From contig NC_011060.1 in assembly GCF_000020645.1 (NCBI RefSeq), positions 1,812,501 through 1,876,500 on the forward strand: a stretch of DNA of 64,000 nt, in the 5' to 3' direction. Made by a program: the position numbers and the translations under genes. Position 1 is the first letter of the stretch. Every line of letters begins with the position of its first letter. The notes under the pieces are model-generated. The model was not told the origin of the DNA. It did not search any database and saw nothing but the letters and a program-made list of their open reading frames with translations. The DNA comes from Pelodictyon phaeoclathratiforme BU-1. Its GTDB lineage: Bacteria; Bacteroidota; Chlorobiia; Chlorobiales; Chlorobiaceae. This document shows, piece after piece, positions 43,374 to 52,794 of the stretch.

Positions 43374-44507
43374 ATGAAATTCAGCCTCATTACCACCGAT
43401 CCGCACAGTTCAGCCCGGTGCGGTGTTCTTGAAACCAGCCACGGAACCATTCCTACGCCGGTTTTTATGCCGGTAGGCACCCGCGCAAGCGTGAAATCAG
43501 TTGAACCTCACGAGCTTAGGGAACTCAACGTTCATATCATTCTGGCCAATACCTATCACCTCTACCTGAAACCGGGAAACGAGATCCTGCAGAAAGCCGG
43601 GGGTGTCCACCGCTTCATGAACTGGGATGGCCCGCTTCTGACCGACAGCGGTGGCTATCAGGTCTACTCACTCTCCGACCTGCGCAAAATCAGCGAAGAG
43701 GGAGTCCTGTTCAAATCACACCTTGACGGTTCAAAACAGCACTTCACCCCTGAAAATGTGATTGAGACCGAGCGCATCATCGGCAGCGACATCATGATGC
43801 CTCTCGATGAATGTCCACCCTCCACCGCAGAAAAAGAGTATGTACGCATCTCCGGAGAGCTGACCATTCGCTGGGCCGAACGGGCAAGAAAGCATTTCAC
43901 ACTCACCTCTCCCCTCTACGGCCACGAGCAGTACCTCTTCGGCATTACGCAAGGGGGAATCCATACCGACCTGCGCACCAGCTCTACCAATGCGCTGGTT
44001 GATCTTGATTTTGACGGTTATGCCATTGGCGGCATGGCAGTCGGAGAACCGGCTGAAGAGATGTACCGTATCCTTGAGCTCTCTCACCCGCTGCTGCCGG
44101 AGAAGAAACCGCGCTACCTCATGGGAGTCGGCACACCTGAAAACATTTTAAACGCTATCGAACGCGGCATCGATATGTTCGACTGCGTCATCCCGACACG
44201 CGAAGGGCGCAATGGCAGGGTCTATACCCGCCAGGGCAAGATGAACCTTCGCTCGGCAAAATATTCAACCGACTTCAGCTCCATCGACGAAGGATTCGAC
44301 AACGAAGTCTGCCGAAACTATTCACGCGCCTACCTCCGCCACCTGCTGAACGTCGGCGAGATTCTCGGTCTGAAACTCTGCACCCTGCAAAACATCTCCT
44401 TTTTCATGTGGCTTACCGCAACAGCACGAACGGAGATCCAGAAAGGCTCCTTCATGGAGTGGAAACAAGATTTTCTTGAACGATTCAACTACAATGACAA
44501 CGCATAA
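43374..44507 (+). CDS. tgt: tRNA-guanine transglycosylase (queuine tRNA-ribosyltransferase)
   Basis: 377 residues. Swaps guanine 34 for preQ1 in tRNAs with GUN anticodons. Seen: LTDSGGYQVYSLSDLRKISEEGV region with catalytic Asp, GITQGGIHTDLR, YAIGGMAVGEP, GVGTPENIL and FDCVIPTREGRNG. The zinc site is unusual: the CxCxxC...H motif of typical TGTs reads FDNEVCRNYSRAYLRHL, leaving one Cys, and the later His is Gln (TLQNISFF). I think related phyla share this loss. Overlaps rimO by 14 bp. Confidence 0.9.
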   Translation: MKFSLITTDPHSSARCGVLETSHGTIPTPVFMPVGTRASVKSVEPHELRELNVHIILANTYHLYLKPGNEILQKAGGVHRFMNWDGPLLTDSGGYQVYSLSDLRKISEEGVLFKSHLDGSKQHFTPENVIETERIIGSDIMMPLDECPPSTAEKEYVRISGELTIRWAERARKHFTLTSPLYGHEQYLFGITQGGIHTDLRTSSTNALVDLDFDGYAIGGMAVGEPAEEMYRILELSHPLLPEKKPRYLMGVGTPENILNAIERGIDMFDCVIPTREGRNGRVYTRQGKMNLRSAKYSTDFSSIDEGFDNEVCRNYSRAYLRHLLNVGEILGLKLCTLQNISFFMWLTATARTEIQKGSFMEWKQDFLERFNYNDNA

Positions 44508-45789
44508 ACTCTTTCTTCTGAGCCTTGGCTGCTCTAAAAACACGGTTGATTCCGAACGGCTGATGGCACAGGCTGAAGCCTCGGGGATTATCTTTACCGA
44601 GACCGCCGATGAAGCCGACACAATCCTCATCAACACCTGCGGTTTTATTGAAGATGCCAAGGAGGAGTCGATCACTGAAATCCTTGCCGCTATCGATAAA
44701 AAAAGTGAGGGAACAATTCAGCGGCTCTATGTGATGGGCTGCCTCACCGAACTCTACCGCAATGAACTCAAGGAAGAGATGGCAGAGGTGGATGGATTTT
44801 TTGGTACCCGTGAACTGCCCGAAATCCTTGCTGCTCTCGGTGCTGCCTACCACGAAGAGCTCTATGACCATCGTTCACTCCTCACCCCTCCCCACTACAC
44901 CTACCTCAAGATTGCCGAAGGGTGCAACCGCTCCTGCTCGTTCTGCTCTATTCCAAAAATCAGGGGACGCTACCGCAGCCAGCCGGTCGAGCAGCTCCTG
45001 CGTGAAGCTATCCTGCTGAAAAACTCCGGAGTTAAGGAATTGAACATAATCTCGCAGGATATCAGCATGTTCGGCTACGACACGATGGGCAAATCGATGC
45101 TGAACGACCTCGTGCTCCGCCTCTCCGATATGGCATTCGACTGGATCCGGCTGCTCTACGCCTACCCGGTAAATTTTCCGCTTGAAGTCATTGAAACCAT
45201 GCGCGAGCGGGAGAACATCTGCAACTATCTCGACATTCCCCTGCAGCATTGCAATGACCGTATCCTGAAATCAATGAACCGAGGGATCAACAAACAGGAG
45301 AGCATCCAGCTCATCGAAACCGTACGGGAGAAGAACCCCGATATCCGCCTGCGTACCACCATGATCGCTGGCTATCCCGGTGAAACCCGGGAAGAGTTTG
45401 ATGAACTGCTGGAATTTGTTGAAGCCAACCGGTTCGACAGGCTTGGCTGCTTCCCTTACTGCCACGAGGAATATGCCCCCTCCTTCGCCCTTGAAGACAA
45501 CGTCAGCGCTGAAGAGAAACAGGATCGGGTGGCGGAGCTCATGGAGCTGCAGGAGAGCGTTTCGCAGGATAAAAACCGGGATTTTGAAGGAAAAGAGATC
45601 ACCGTGCTCATTGATCAGGTGGAAGAAGGTATGGCCTTTGGCCGTACGGAGTACGATGCTCCCGAAGTGGACAACGAATGCATGCTTGAAACCGGTGATT
45701 TCCAGGTCGAGCCCGGCATGTTCTGCCACGCGCGAATTACCGATTCAACACCGTTTGATCTGGTGGGTGAGGTGATCGGGCTCGTGTAA
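44494..45789 (+). CDS. rimO: Ribosomal protein S12 methylthiotransferase RimO
   Basis: 431 residues. Methylthiolates an Asp of ribosomal protein S12 with radical chemistry. N-terminal cluster Cys in SLGCSKNTVDSE, INTCGFIEDAKEE and VMGCLTELY; radical SAM cluster CNRSCSFCSIPKIRG; C-terminal TRAM domain. Start ATG 44494 overlaps tgt by 14 bp; the ATG at 44476 overlaps more. tgt-rimO makes a translation-modification operon. Confidence 0.92.
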   Translation: MTTHKLFLLSLGCSKNTVDSERLMAQAEASGIIFTETADEADTILINTCGFIEDAKEESITEILAAIDKKSEGTIQRLYVMGCLTELYRNELKEEMAEVDGFFGTRELPEILAALGAAYHEELYDHRSLLTPPHYTYLKIAEGCNRSCSFCSIPKIRGRYRSQPVEQLLREAILLKNSGVKELNIISQDISMFGYDTMGKSMLNDLVLRLSDMAFDWIRLLYAYPVNFPLEVIETMRERENICNYLDIPLQHCNDRILKSMNRGINKQESIQLIETVREKNPDIRLRTTMIAGYPGETREEFDELLEFVEANRFDRLGCFPYCHEEYAPSFALEDNVSAEEKQDRVAELMELQESVSQDKNRDFEGKEITVLIDQVEEGMAFGRTEYDAPEVDNECMLETGDFQVEPGMFCHARITDSTPFDLVGEVIGLV

Positions 45790-46134
45790 CCATAACCCCG
45801 CGCCCTCCTTCCAATCTGGCATGTTATTGCTCCCTGCAGCGGGTGTTGGTTTCCACCCATGCAGCAAACGCCAGTATGAACTTCGTTGCGAATTCCCTGA
45901 ACGAATCATTCGTGAGCTTTCAGTTCTCATCCAAATGATTCGGGGCGGCTCCAAACATCGGAGCCGAATCAGAAAACAATGACCGCTTCCATGAAGATAA
46001 CCGCATGCCCCGAGAGAAGTACGCGGTCTTCATTCACCTCACATGCGATGTTCCCCCGGATATCGACGGAATACTGAACTGCTGTCGGAAGTTGAATGAG
46101 TTGTCAAAGTCTCATCTGTGGTGAATCAAGCAAG
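45790..46134. other. Gap with no intact gene
   Basis: 345 bp. The only coding-like trace is a minus-strand frame (46107 to 45969) reading LPTAVQYSVDIRGNIACEVN then EDRVLLSGHAVIFMEAVIVF and stop. It has no start codon and I do not recognise the family. It may be the tail of a lost gene. Confidence 0.35.
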
Positions 46135-46431
46135 TCAGCTACTAACCCGCTTAAGCCAAGCACCCGGTTCACGATGCTGATGAAAAAACGAAACCACGAG
46201 CAACTCATCAAGGTTTGGGAGATAGATGAGCGAGTAGGGAAACTTACGAAAAAGAACCCGGCGGAATTCTTCTTCAATGCGTAAATGTCCAAAAGGATTG
46301 CGAAATGCCGATGCTACTGCTGCATCAGCGGCACGAGCAAACTCAAAACCAAGCCCCAATGCTTTTGATTCATACCAAGCCTGAGCATCAAGAAGCTCTT
46401 GCTCAGCCTCTGGACGGACCACAATAAACAT
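46135..46431 (-). CDS. ParE/RelE-like toxin
   Basis: 98 residues. VVRPEAEQELLDAQAWYESKA, then FRRVLFRKFPYSLIYLPN and the end VVSFFHQHREPGAWLKR. This is the ParE-like type. Its ATG shares one base with the antitoxin stop (TGATG). Confidence 0.85.
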   Translation of the reverse strand: MFIVVRPEAEQELLDAQAWYESKALGLGFEFARAADAAVASAFRNPFGHLRIEEEFRRVLFRKFPYSLIYLPNLDELLVVSFFHQHREPGAWLKRVSS

Positions 46432-46661
46432 CAGGGTTTAAGCGGAAATAATTTTGATCGAACCTCTTCCCACGGAATGGCCGTGGAAGGATCTGCTCTG
46501 TGTGCGGCAACGCGACGATGTAACTCATCCATTTGGGCTTGTGACAATTCAACCGCAGTTGACTCCTCGGCAGCAATGCTGTCCCAAATATCCTCAACGA
46601 GCTGAATGCGCTCGGAAACAGACAACTTCAAGTATTCAGTTTTGGCAGCAGGTGTATGCAT
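46431..46661 (-). CDS. Antitoxin, addiction module component family
   Basis: About 76 residues: LKLSVSERIQLVEDIWDSIA, a VELSQAQMDELHRRVAAHR helix and a TAIPWEEVRSKL tail, the same family as the gene at 9134. Start ATG 46661 (MHTPAAKTEY) is likely; 46679 is possible. It should neutralise the ParE-like toxin downstream. Confidence 0.82.
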   Translation of the reverse strand: MHTPAAKTEYLKLSVSERIQLVEDIWDSIAAEESTAVELSQAQMDELHRRVAAHRADPSTAIPWEEVRSKLFPLKP

Positions 46662-46912
46662 GGACGTAGTATAAATCAAAATAAATGTTTAAAAACAGCA
46701 AATAAGCCGCAAGTCTCTCAATCCGAACCAGAATACGGGCACACTCCCGAATATCCGTTAGTTCATCAAGCCATTTAGAATATCAAGAAGTTACGACGTA
46801 TTCCCCTCATTAACAAACAGAATGAGCTGCCCTTGGCAAGGGTTGAAAAAGCGGAAAACTTTTGACGTCACCTGATTGTTGCTCATGGTATTATTCCACA
46901 TAAAATACCCTC

Positions 46913-47920
46913 ATGAGCATCAAATATTTCGAATCCCTCCCCCGCGCTTCGGCTGAGAGCCTTTCCGGCAAGGTGCTTGCACAGGTGCGGAGGGAGTTCG
47001 GGGCTGAGGTCGAGCCCTTTACGCTTCATCTGCCGGTTGCGGAGCTGCTGGCTGGGGTCTGGATGGCTTGCAGGGAGACGCTGCTTGCCGGCAGCGGGCG
47101 ACGTGATGCGAAAGAGGTGGTGGCAGCATCTGTTTCGGCTCTCAACCGCTGCCCTTTCTGTGTCGATGCCCACAGTATCATGCTGCTTGAATCGTCAGGA
47201 AATGATTACTCGAACCTCATTACCGGCGGAAAAACAGAGCTGATTGACGACCTTTTTCTCCGCGAGACCGCCGCATGGGCTTCGGCCACACGGTGTCCCG
47301 GTTCGCCGGTTCTGCAGAAGCCACCTTTTACTGCTGAAGAGGCTCCGGCATTTATCGGAACAGCAGTGCTGTTCCACTATATCAACCGCATGGTTACCAT
47401 TCTTCTTGGCCCTTCTCCCCTGCCATTTACCAGTGGATTCCCCAAAAAGGTTTCCATGCAGATGGCCGCATGGTTTTTCGGCGGTGCCATACGCCGACCG
47501 AAAGAGCCGGGAACATCGCTTGACCTGTTGGCGGAAGCTCCGCTGCCGGACGACCTCTTCTGGGCTCAACCATCGAAACCGATTGCCGGAGCCTTTGCCC
47601 GCTTCGCTCAGGTGGTCGAGCATTCAGGCGCCATGACGCTTTCCGCAGAAGTGCGCAGAGCGGTAAACAAAGCTGTGGAAAAATGGAACGGAAGTGATCC
47701 TGGCATGAACAACGGGTGGTGTGAAGAGGCACTATCGGCGCTTGAGGTGACAGATAAAACTGCCGGACGGCTTGCGCTCTTTACGGCACTTGCTCCCTAC
47801 CGGGTCGATGCATCAATCGTCCATGCCTTTTCAGCCAGCTTCCCCGGAGACGACAGGCTTCTCTCCGCGCTTGCCTGGAGCAGCTTCACCGCAGCACGAA
47901 AGGTAGGCTCATGGCTGTAA
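46913..47920 (+). CDS. AhpD-like / carboxymuconolactone decarboxylase-family protein
   Basis: 335 residues. The motif NRCPFCVDAHSIMLL (CxxC then His) is the active site of AhpD-type peroxidases. The N-terminal half up to residue ~160 is this domain; the rest (APLPDDLFWAQ, VEHSGAMTLSAEVRRAVNKA) is a second helical half with no CxxC. Likely a thiol-disulphide or peroxide-handling enzyme. 3' ends overlap with cbiA by 12 bp on the other strand. Confidence 0.75.
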   Translation: MSIKYFESLPRASAESLSGKVLAQVRREFGAEVEPFTLHLPVAELLAGVWMACRETLLAGSGRRDAKEVVAASVSALNRCPFCVDAHSIMLLESSGNDYSNLITGGKTELIDDLFLRETAAWASATRCPGSPVLQKPPFTAEEAPAFIGTAVLFHYINRMVTILLGPSPLPFTSGFPKKVSMQMAAWFFGGAIRRPKEPGTSLDLLAEAPLPDDLFWAQPSKPIAGAFARFAQVVEHSGAMTLSAEVRRAVNKAVEKWNGSDPGMNNGWCEEALSALEVTDKTAGRLALFTALAPYRVDASIVHAFSASFPGDDRLLSALAWSSFTAARKVGSWL

Positions 47921-49276
47921 CGTAGGCTCCATGTTCAGAAGAAATTGCGGGAAATCCCTTGTTTCTCCCCAATAGAGATGCAGATAAGATGCGACGGTGT
48001 TGTATTGGCGGAAAAGTGCAGTTCCTGTCTCTTCGTTTCGGGCATTGGTTATGGATGCGATATTCGGCAGCTCCCCTGCTCTTCCGATTCGGGAGTAGTG
48101 AAATTCATGACCGCGAAGCTCTCCGGCATAACCGTTGTTGAGGCGGACTTTCCGGTAACCAAGCGTGAGACGGCTCTCCTGCATGGTGGTATCGAGATCG
48201 AGTACACCGCACATGGGATGGCGCGACCCATCGCCAAGGGTCATTGCCGCACCAAGGTACATCATCCCGCCACACTCTGCATAGGCAGCGCCTCCTTTCC
48301 GGCAATAGTCCGCAATGGCCGCACGCATGGCGTTGTTCGAGGAGAGTTGTTCGGCATAGAGTTCAGGATAACCCCCAGCCAGATAGAGCAGGTCACAAGA
48401 CGGAATCCGCTCATCATCCATCGGGCTGAAATAGTCGATCCGGCCATACTCACCAAGCACGTCAAGATTCTCCCGATAGGTAAAATTGAAGGCCTCATCC
48501 CTGGCAACGGCAATGACCCTTTCTTCCCGGCCTGCTGAACAACTGCGAGAGGAAGTGCTCCCGGAAACGTTTGGCTGCGCTCTGCTTGCCAGTTCAAGAA
48601 GGCGATCGATAGCCACACTTTTTTCAATATGATCGGCCATGGCCTCAATCGCTCCTTCGCGATCATAACCTGAAGAGGTATTGAGTCCGAGATGGCGCTC
48701 ACTGATGGCAATTGGCTCATGACGGGGCACATAGCCGAGCGGTTCAACCCCTGCGTCATCTGCTGCAGCTTCAAGAAAGCGGTAGTGCGACAGCGTATTG
48801 ACCTGGTTAAAGATCACTCCGATAACCTTCACATCGGGATCGAAGGTTCGGTAACCGTAGAGCAGCGGTGCTGCCGAATATGCCATACTTTGTGCATTGA
48901 CCACCATGATGACCGGAAGTGCAAGCAGTTTTGCAATCTCCGCACTGCTTCCCTGCGCTTTTTCTGCCCCGTCAAAAAGCCCCATCACCCCTTCAACAAC
49001 CGAAGCATCCGCACCGCTTGAATAGCGATTGAACAACTCCTGTACATGCGCTTCCGAAGCCATGAAGGTATCGAGATTGATGCCCTCGGACACCACGCTG
49101 CCATATGAGGCTGCCATGGAGTGCAATCGGGTATCGAGATAATCCGGCCCGCATTTGAAGGGCTGAACCCGACCTCCGCGCCGGGCCAGAATTCTGAGAA
49201 TGGCAAGGGTGAGGGTTGTTTTTCCTGAGCCACTCGAGGGGGCGCCAAGAAGAAATGCCGCAGGTCGTTTTGTCAT
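47909..49276 (-). CDS. cbiA: Cobyrinate a,c-diamide synthase
   Basis: 455 residues. Amidates cobyrinate side chains in vitamin B12 synthesis with glutamine and ATP. N-terminal nucleotide site LLGAPSSGSGKTTLTLAIL, then KCGPDYLDTRLHS and VVEGVMGLFDG; C-terminal glutaminase domain with LYLAGGYPELYAEQL and nucleophile AYAECGGMMYLG. It is downstream of an amidotransferase gene. No cobalamin riboswitch was noticed nearby. Confidence 0.9.
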   Translation of the reverse strand: MTKRPAAFLLGAPSSGSGKTTLTLAILRILARRGGRVQPFKCGPDYLDTRLHSMAASYGSVVSEGINLDTFMASEAHVQELFNRYSSGADASVVEGVMGLFDGAEKAQGSSAEIAKLLALPVIMVVNAQSMAYSAAPLLYGYRTFDPDVKVIGVIFNQVNTLSHYRFLEAAADDAGVEPLGYVPRHEPIAISERHLGLNTSSGYDREGAIEAMADHIEKSVAIDRLLELASRAQPNVSGSTSSRSCSAGREERVIAVARDEAFNFTYRENLDVLGEYGRIDYFSPMDDERIPSCDLLYLAGGYPELYAEQLSSNNAMRAAIADYCRKGGAAYAECGGMMYLGAAMTLGDGSRHPMCGVLDLDTTMQESRLTLGYRKVRLNNGYAGELRGHEFHYSRIGRAGELPNIASITNARNEETGTALFRQYNTVASYLHLYWGETRDFPQFLLNMEPTLQP

Positions 49277-49279
49277 GGT

Positions 49280-50032
49280 TTACTTTATGCTCTCATGGGC
49301 AGGGTTGGAAACCGCCGCCGCCCTGTTTACCAGCGCGGCAAAATTGGTCAGCACGTTGCTCGCCGAGGGGCACTCTGTGACCTGCAACAACAACCCCTCA
49401 ACGCCACGCCCTTCACTCCTGAGGCTTTCGGCCTGAGCTGCGATATATGCCCACATGACCTCATGCGTATACTCTGGATGAAACTGCACTCCCCAGGCAG
49501 AGGAGCCAACACGGAAGGCATGATGGGATTCATGATCACTACACGCAAGCAACAGGGCACCGGGAGGGAGCTGCAGAGCACTTTGCGCATGAGTGGTATG
49601 GGCAGAAAAGAGAGCTGGAGCCCCCCTGAAAAGCGGATCATCTTCCGCTTCTGGTAACAGTTTTATCGCAACCGTACCAATCTCCCTGCCAAGTGGATGA
49701 TAGCCAGCCTCTCCACCCATGGCACGCGCCAGAAGCTGATGACCATAACAGATCCCAAGAAAGGGAACACAATCAGCAACCAGCAAAGGAATCCATGCTT
49801 CAAGAGCAAGGCTCCAGGCCAGATTGTCGGTAACCATGGCATGGGATCCCGTCACAATAACAGCGCAGCACTGCTCTGACTCAGGAAGGGGAATTCCCTG
49901 CACCACGTCAATTATTTCAACCGGAACGGCCAGTTCGCCAAGCGCCTTTTTAACCCAGTCATCGAAGTCTCCGAGCCGTTCAAGAGTTGATGAGAATGTA
50001 GTGCCTGCTTTTATGATGTAGAGTTTTTTCAT
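49280..50032 (-). CDS. Class I glutamine amidotransferase-like protein
   Basis: 250 residues. Glutaminase triad: nucleophile in FLGICYGHQLLARAMGG, His and Glu in WGVQFHPEYTHEVM. An alpha-beta N-terminus (LYIIKAGTTF) and VIVTGSHAMVTD are typical of GMP synthase-like GATase proteins. Only 3 bp lie between it and cbiA, so joint transcription is likely. Acceptor unknown. Confidence 0.83.
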   Translation of the reverse strand: MKKLYIIKAGTTFSSTLERLGDFDDWVKKALGELAVPVEIIDVVQGIPLPESEQCCAVIVTGSHAMVTDNLAWSLALEAWIPLLVADCVPFLGICYGHQLLARAMGGEAGYHPLGREIGTVAIKLLPEAEDDPLFRGAPALFSAHTTHAQSALQLPPGALLLACSDHESHHAFRVGSSAWGVQFHPEYTHEVMWAYIAAQAESLRSEGRGVEGLLLQVTECPSASNVLTNFAALVNRAAAVSNPAHESIK

Positions 50033-50284
50033 TGTTTTTTATTCCGTTACTGATGCAGCGCCTCCATGCGCAACAAGCTGCAAGGTGCAGTTCTGTTCAT
50101 CAAGAGAGTGGCTGCTGATGCGCAAAATCGTAAACTTCCGGGGAATATGGCAACGAAAAAGGGGCTCAGCAAAGGAATACTGACTTTTTTGAACGGGAGG
50201 TGCCGGATTTTTTTTATTTTCGTAAAGCTTTGCACGACTTGTGCGGAGCTGCAGGCAAAACAGAGAGGTTTTGAACAATCAGTC

Positions 50285-50860
50285 GTGAATAAAGAACATA
50301 CCCTTATTTTTTTAACCGGGTTCAGTGGATCAGGAAAATCGACTATAGGGCCGCTACTGGCCAATTCACTCGGTTATGAGTTTGTTGATCTCGATCAGAG
50401 CATTGAACAAGATACCGGTAAAACCATTACCCGGATTTTTGCGGAAGAGGGTGAGGAGTTCTTTCGTGCTCTTGAACTGCAGAGGCTGAGTGCTCTTGTC
50501 ACACAAAACAACATGATAATCTCCCTCGGCGGAGGAGCACTGGAAAATGATCTGGCATATGCACTCATTCAGAAATCCGGCACCCTGGTTTATCTGAAAT
50601 CGCCATCCAAAACACTTGCAAGGAGACTCTGCAACAAGACCGATCGCCCTTTGTTACGAGGAGAAAAGGGACGAAAGCTTTCGCGTGAAGAGATTGAGGA
50701 GAAGATCTCGACAATCCTTGCCAAACGGGAACCCCGCTATGAAAGTGCTGATATTACCGTTGAGACCGACATCAAACGCATCGGTTCAACCGTTGAGGAG
50801 CTGACCCGGAAAATAGAGCGGTTTGTGCGGAGCGCCTCCGCAACTGCCGATGACCAATAA
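50285..50860 (+). CDS. aroK: Shikimate kinase
   Basis: About 191 residues. P-loop LTGFSGSGKSTIGPLLA, FVDLDQSIEQDTG, FRALELQRL (substrate Arg), ISLGGGALEN, lid RPLL, and REPRYESADI. The open frame begins at 50066, but the family start fits GTG 50285 (VNKEHTLIFLTG). Aromatic amino acid pathway; aroB follows 15 bp downstream. Confidence 0.9.
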   Translation: MNKEHTLIFLTGFSGSGKSTIGPLLANSLGYEFVDLDQSIEQDTGKTITRIFAEEGEEFFRALELQRLSALVTQNNMIISLGGGALENDLAYALIQKSGTLVYLKSPSKTLARRLCNKTDRPLLRGEKGRKLSREEIEEKISTILAKREPRYESADITVETDIKRIGSTVEELTRKIERFVRSASATADDQ

Positions 50861-50875
50861 TAATACAAAAATACC

Positions 50876-51973
50876 GTGAGCACGATACTTGTAAGAACAC
50901 CCGTTATTACTGGACTGGGAGAGTTATTCACAACCCATGGGCTTTCAAAAAAAACTGTGGTACTCTTCGATGAACATACACGAAAACTGTACGGAGAGTC
51001 ACTGCTCCAGACGCTTCACGATGAGGGCTTCCAATGCAAAGAGCTGGTTGTCCCTGCCCGGGAAGCCTCAAAAAGCTTCAGCGTTGCGTACCGCATCTAT
51101 GGCAGCATGATTGAGGCTGATGTTGACCGGAGCTGGAACCTGCTTGCTGTTGGAGGCGGCGTTATCGGTGATCTTGGCGGTTTTATCGCTGCAAGCTATT
51201 TCCGGGGTATACCGGTGATCCAGCTTCCCACCACACTGCTGGCCATGACCGACAGCGCCATCGGCGGAAAGGTTGCCATAAACCACCCTCTCGGAAAAAA
51301 TCTGATCGGTTTTTTTCATCTGCCTGAACTGATTCTGATCGATCCCTCATACCTGAAAACCCTCCCGCAACGGGAAATCTATTCCGGAATGGCCGAGGTG
51401 GTCAAATATGGCTTTATTGCCGACGAACCCTTTTTCAACTTTCTTGACCTCCATTTCAGCGACATTACCAGCCTGAAGGAGCCATTTCTGACCGAAGCGA
51501 TCAAAAAAAGCGCCTTTATCAAAGCTGATGTTGTAGAAAAGGATTTCAGAGAGACCGACGGGCTGCGGGCAACCCTCAATTTTGGTCATACCTTTGCGCA
51601 CGGACTGGAAAAACTGGCCGAGTACCGCTACCTGCGGCACGGCGAAGCGGTCACCATCGGCATGGTCTGCGCCCTCTTTTTGTCGTACAATCTTGGCTAT
51701 CTCGACCAACAGTCACTTGAACGCGGGCTCTCGCTGCTGAAGAGGTTCCGTTTTCCAAAAGGAGTAGTGAAACGAAGATTTGTTGCTATAGACAGTGAAC
51801 TGCTCCTTGAAAATATGCTCTCAGACAAGAAAAAACTGGATAAAAAACTCCGTTTTGTTTTACTGAAAAAGCTGGGAGAGGCTTTTTTGCTTGAGGAGAG
51901 TGTTGACGAGAGCATTGTACTGAAATCTATCGATGACGGAAGGAGATTCTTCAGCGGGAAGGAAGCCTGTTGA
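50876..51973 (+). CDS. aroB: 3-dehydroquinate synthase
   Basis: 365 residues, GTG start. NAD site LLAVGGGVIGDLGGFIAAS, PTTLLAMTDSAIGGKVAINH, the Zn ligands Glu in GMAEVVKYG and His in NFGHTFAHGLE and RHGEAVTIGM. Second step of the shikimate pathway, paired with aroK. The 3' end overlaps coaX by 23 bp on the other strand. Confidence 0.93.
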   Translation: MSTILVRTPVITGLGELFTTHGLSKKTVVLFDEHTRKLYGESLLQTLHDEGFQCKELVVPAREASKSFSVAYRIYGSMIEADVDRSWNLLAVGGGVIGDLGGFIAASYFRGIPVIQLPTTLLAMTDSAIGGKVAINHPLGKNLIGFFHLPELILIDPSYLKTLPQREIYSGMAEVVKYGFIADEPFFNFLDLHFSDITSLKEPFLTEAIKKSAFIKADVVEKDFRETDGLRATLNFGHTFAHGLEKLAEYRYLRHGEAVTIGMVCALFLSYNLGYLDQQSLERGLSLLKRFRFPKGVVKRRFVAIDSELLLENMLSDKKKLDKKLRFVLLKKLGEAFLLEESVDESIVLKSIDDGRRFFSGKEAC

Positions 51974-52769
51974 GCGAAAAAAGATAACTGCTACCCCTCA
52001 GCACCGCATGCTCCTCAACTACAGGTGAGGAGTCGAGCATGGCGGAAACAAGCTGCGCATTGCCGCCCGCAGCAACCACCCTGATCCTCTCCTCACCATG
52101 CTCCTTGCGAAGCCAGTTTTTTATTTTCACGAGCAATCCATCAATGCTCGATACACAGCCGAGAGTAATACCGTTTCTGATACAGTCAACTGTTGAGAAA
52201 CCAACAAGTGTTTCAGGACGACCAATAGTGACCAGAGGGAGTCGTGCGGTATGTTCATGCAGTGCCCTGGCCATAAGATCAAGACCCGGCATGATGAGAC
52301 CGCCAAGATAGTCCTGACCGGATCCAAGCACATCAACCGTAATGGCAGTACCAATATCGAGAGCAATAACAGCCTCTCCGGGATAAAGATGGCGGCTCAA
52401 GGCACAAAGGGCAATGCGATCGGCGCCAAACGTATCCGGTGAGTCGTAGTGTAGTGTAAAGGGCAGCTTCATCGAGGCGCTCACCTTCAGGAGCTCCCCG
52501 GCAAGGTGGAGACGAAGAGCGGCAGATACCGCTTCATCGAGCAAAGGCACGACACTGCAAATCACAGCATCACGAAGGGCTGGATAGCTCACGACAAGCG
52601 GCTTGATCTGCTCTGCAATGCCTTCCTGACCAGTCATGATGAGTGAAGGCACCTTCTGCACTTCAAGACATTCATCAGCCCTGAAAACCGCAAGAGAAGT
52701 TGTAGTATTTCCTATTTCAACAACAAGAAACAGCGTATCGGGCTGCGATTGTTCGCCGGAAAAAAGCAT
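51951..52769 (-). CDS. coaX: Type III pantothenate kinase
   Basis: About 272 residues. First step of CoA synthesis, using an ASKHA fold: VVEIGNTTTSLAVF (phosphate 1), DTFGADRIALCALSRH, IALDIGTAITVDVLG (phosphate 2) and LGGLIMPGLDLMARAL. I start at ATG 52769; a TTG at 52790 is in frame. It is 5' of no other coenzyme gene. Confidence 0.88.
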   Translation of the reverse strand: MLFSGEQSQPDTLFLVVEIGNTTTSLAVFRADECLEVQKVPSLIMTGQEGIAEQIKPLVVSYPALRDAVICSVVPLLDEAVSAALRLHLAGELLKVSASMKLPFTLHYDSPDTFGADRIALCALSRHLYPGEAVIALDIGTAITVDVLGSGQDYLGGLIMPGLDLMARALHEHTARLPLVTIGRPETLVGFSTVDCIRNGITLGCVSSIDGLLVKIKNWLRKEHGEERIRVVAAGGNAQLVSAMLDSSPVVEEHAVLRGSSYLFSLNRLPSR

Positions 52770-52794
52770 AGTTGGGATATCCTTAATCAAAATA

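Noticed and set aside
47945..48538. 197-codon plus-strand frame in cbiA
   Set aside because: Antisense to conserved CbiA motifs; shadow frame.
49277..50284. Cobalamin riboswitch near cbiA
   Set aside because: No B12-box-like sequence was seen upstream of cbiA or of the amidotransferase gene.
50066..50284. 73-residue N-terminal extension of AroK
   Set aside because: The extension has no kinase similarity; GTG 50285 gives the normal family start.
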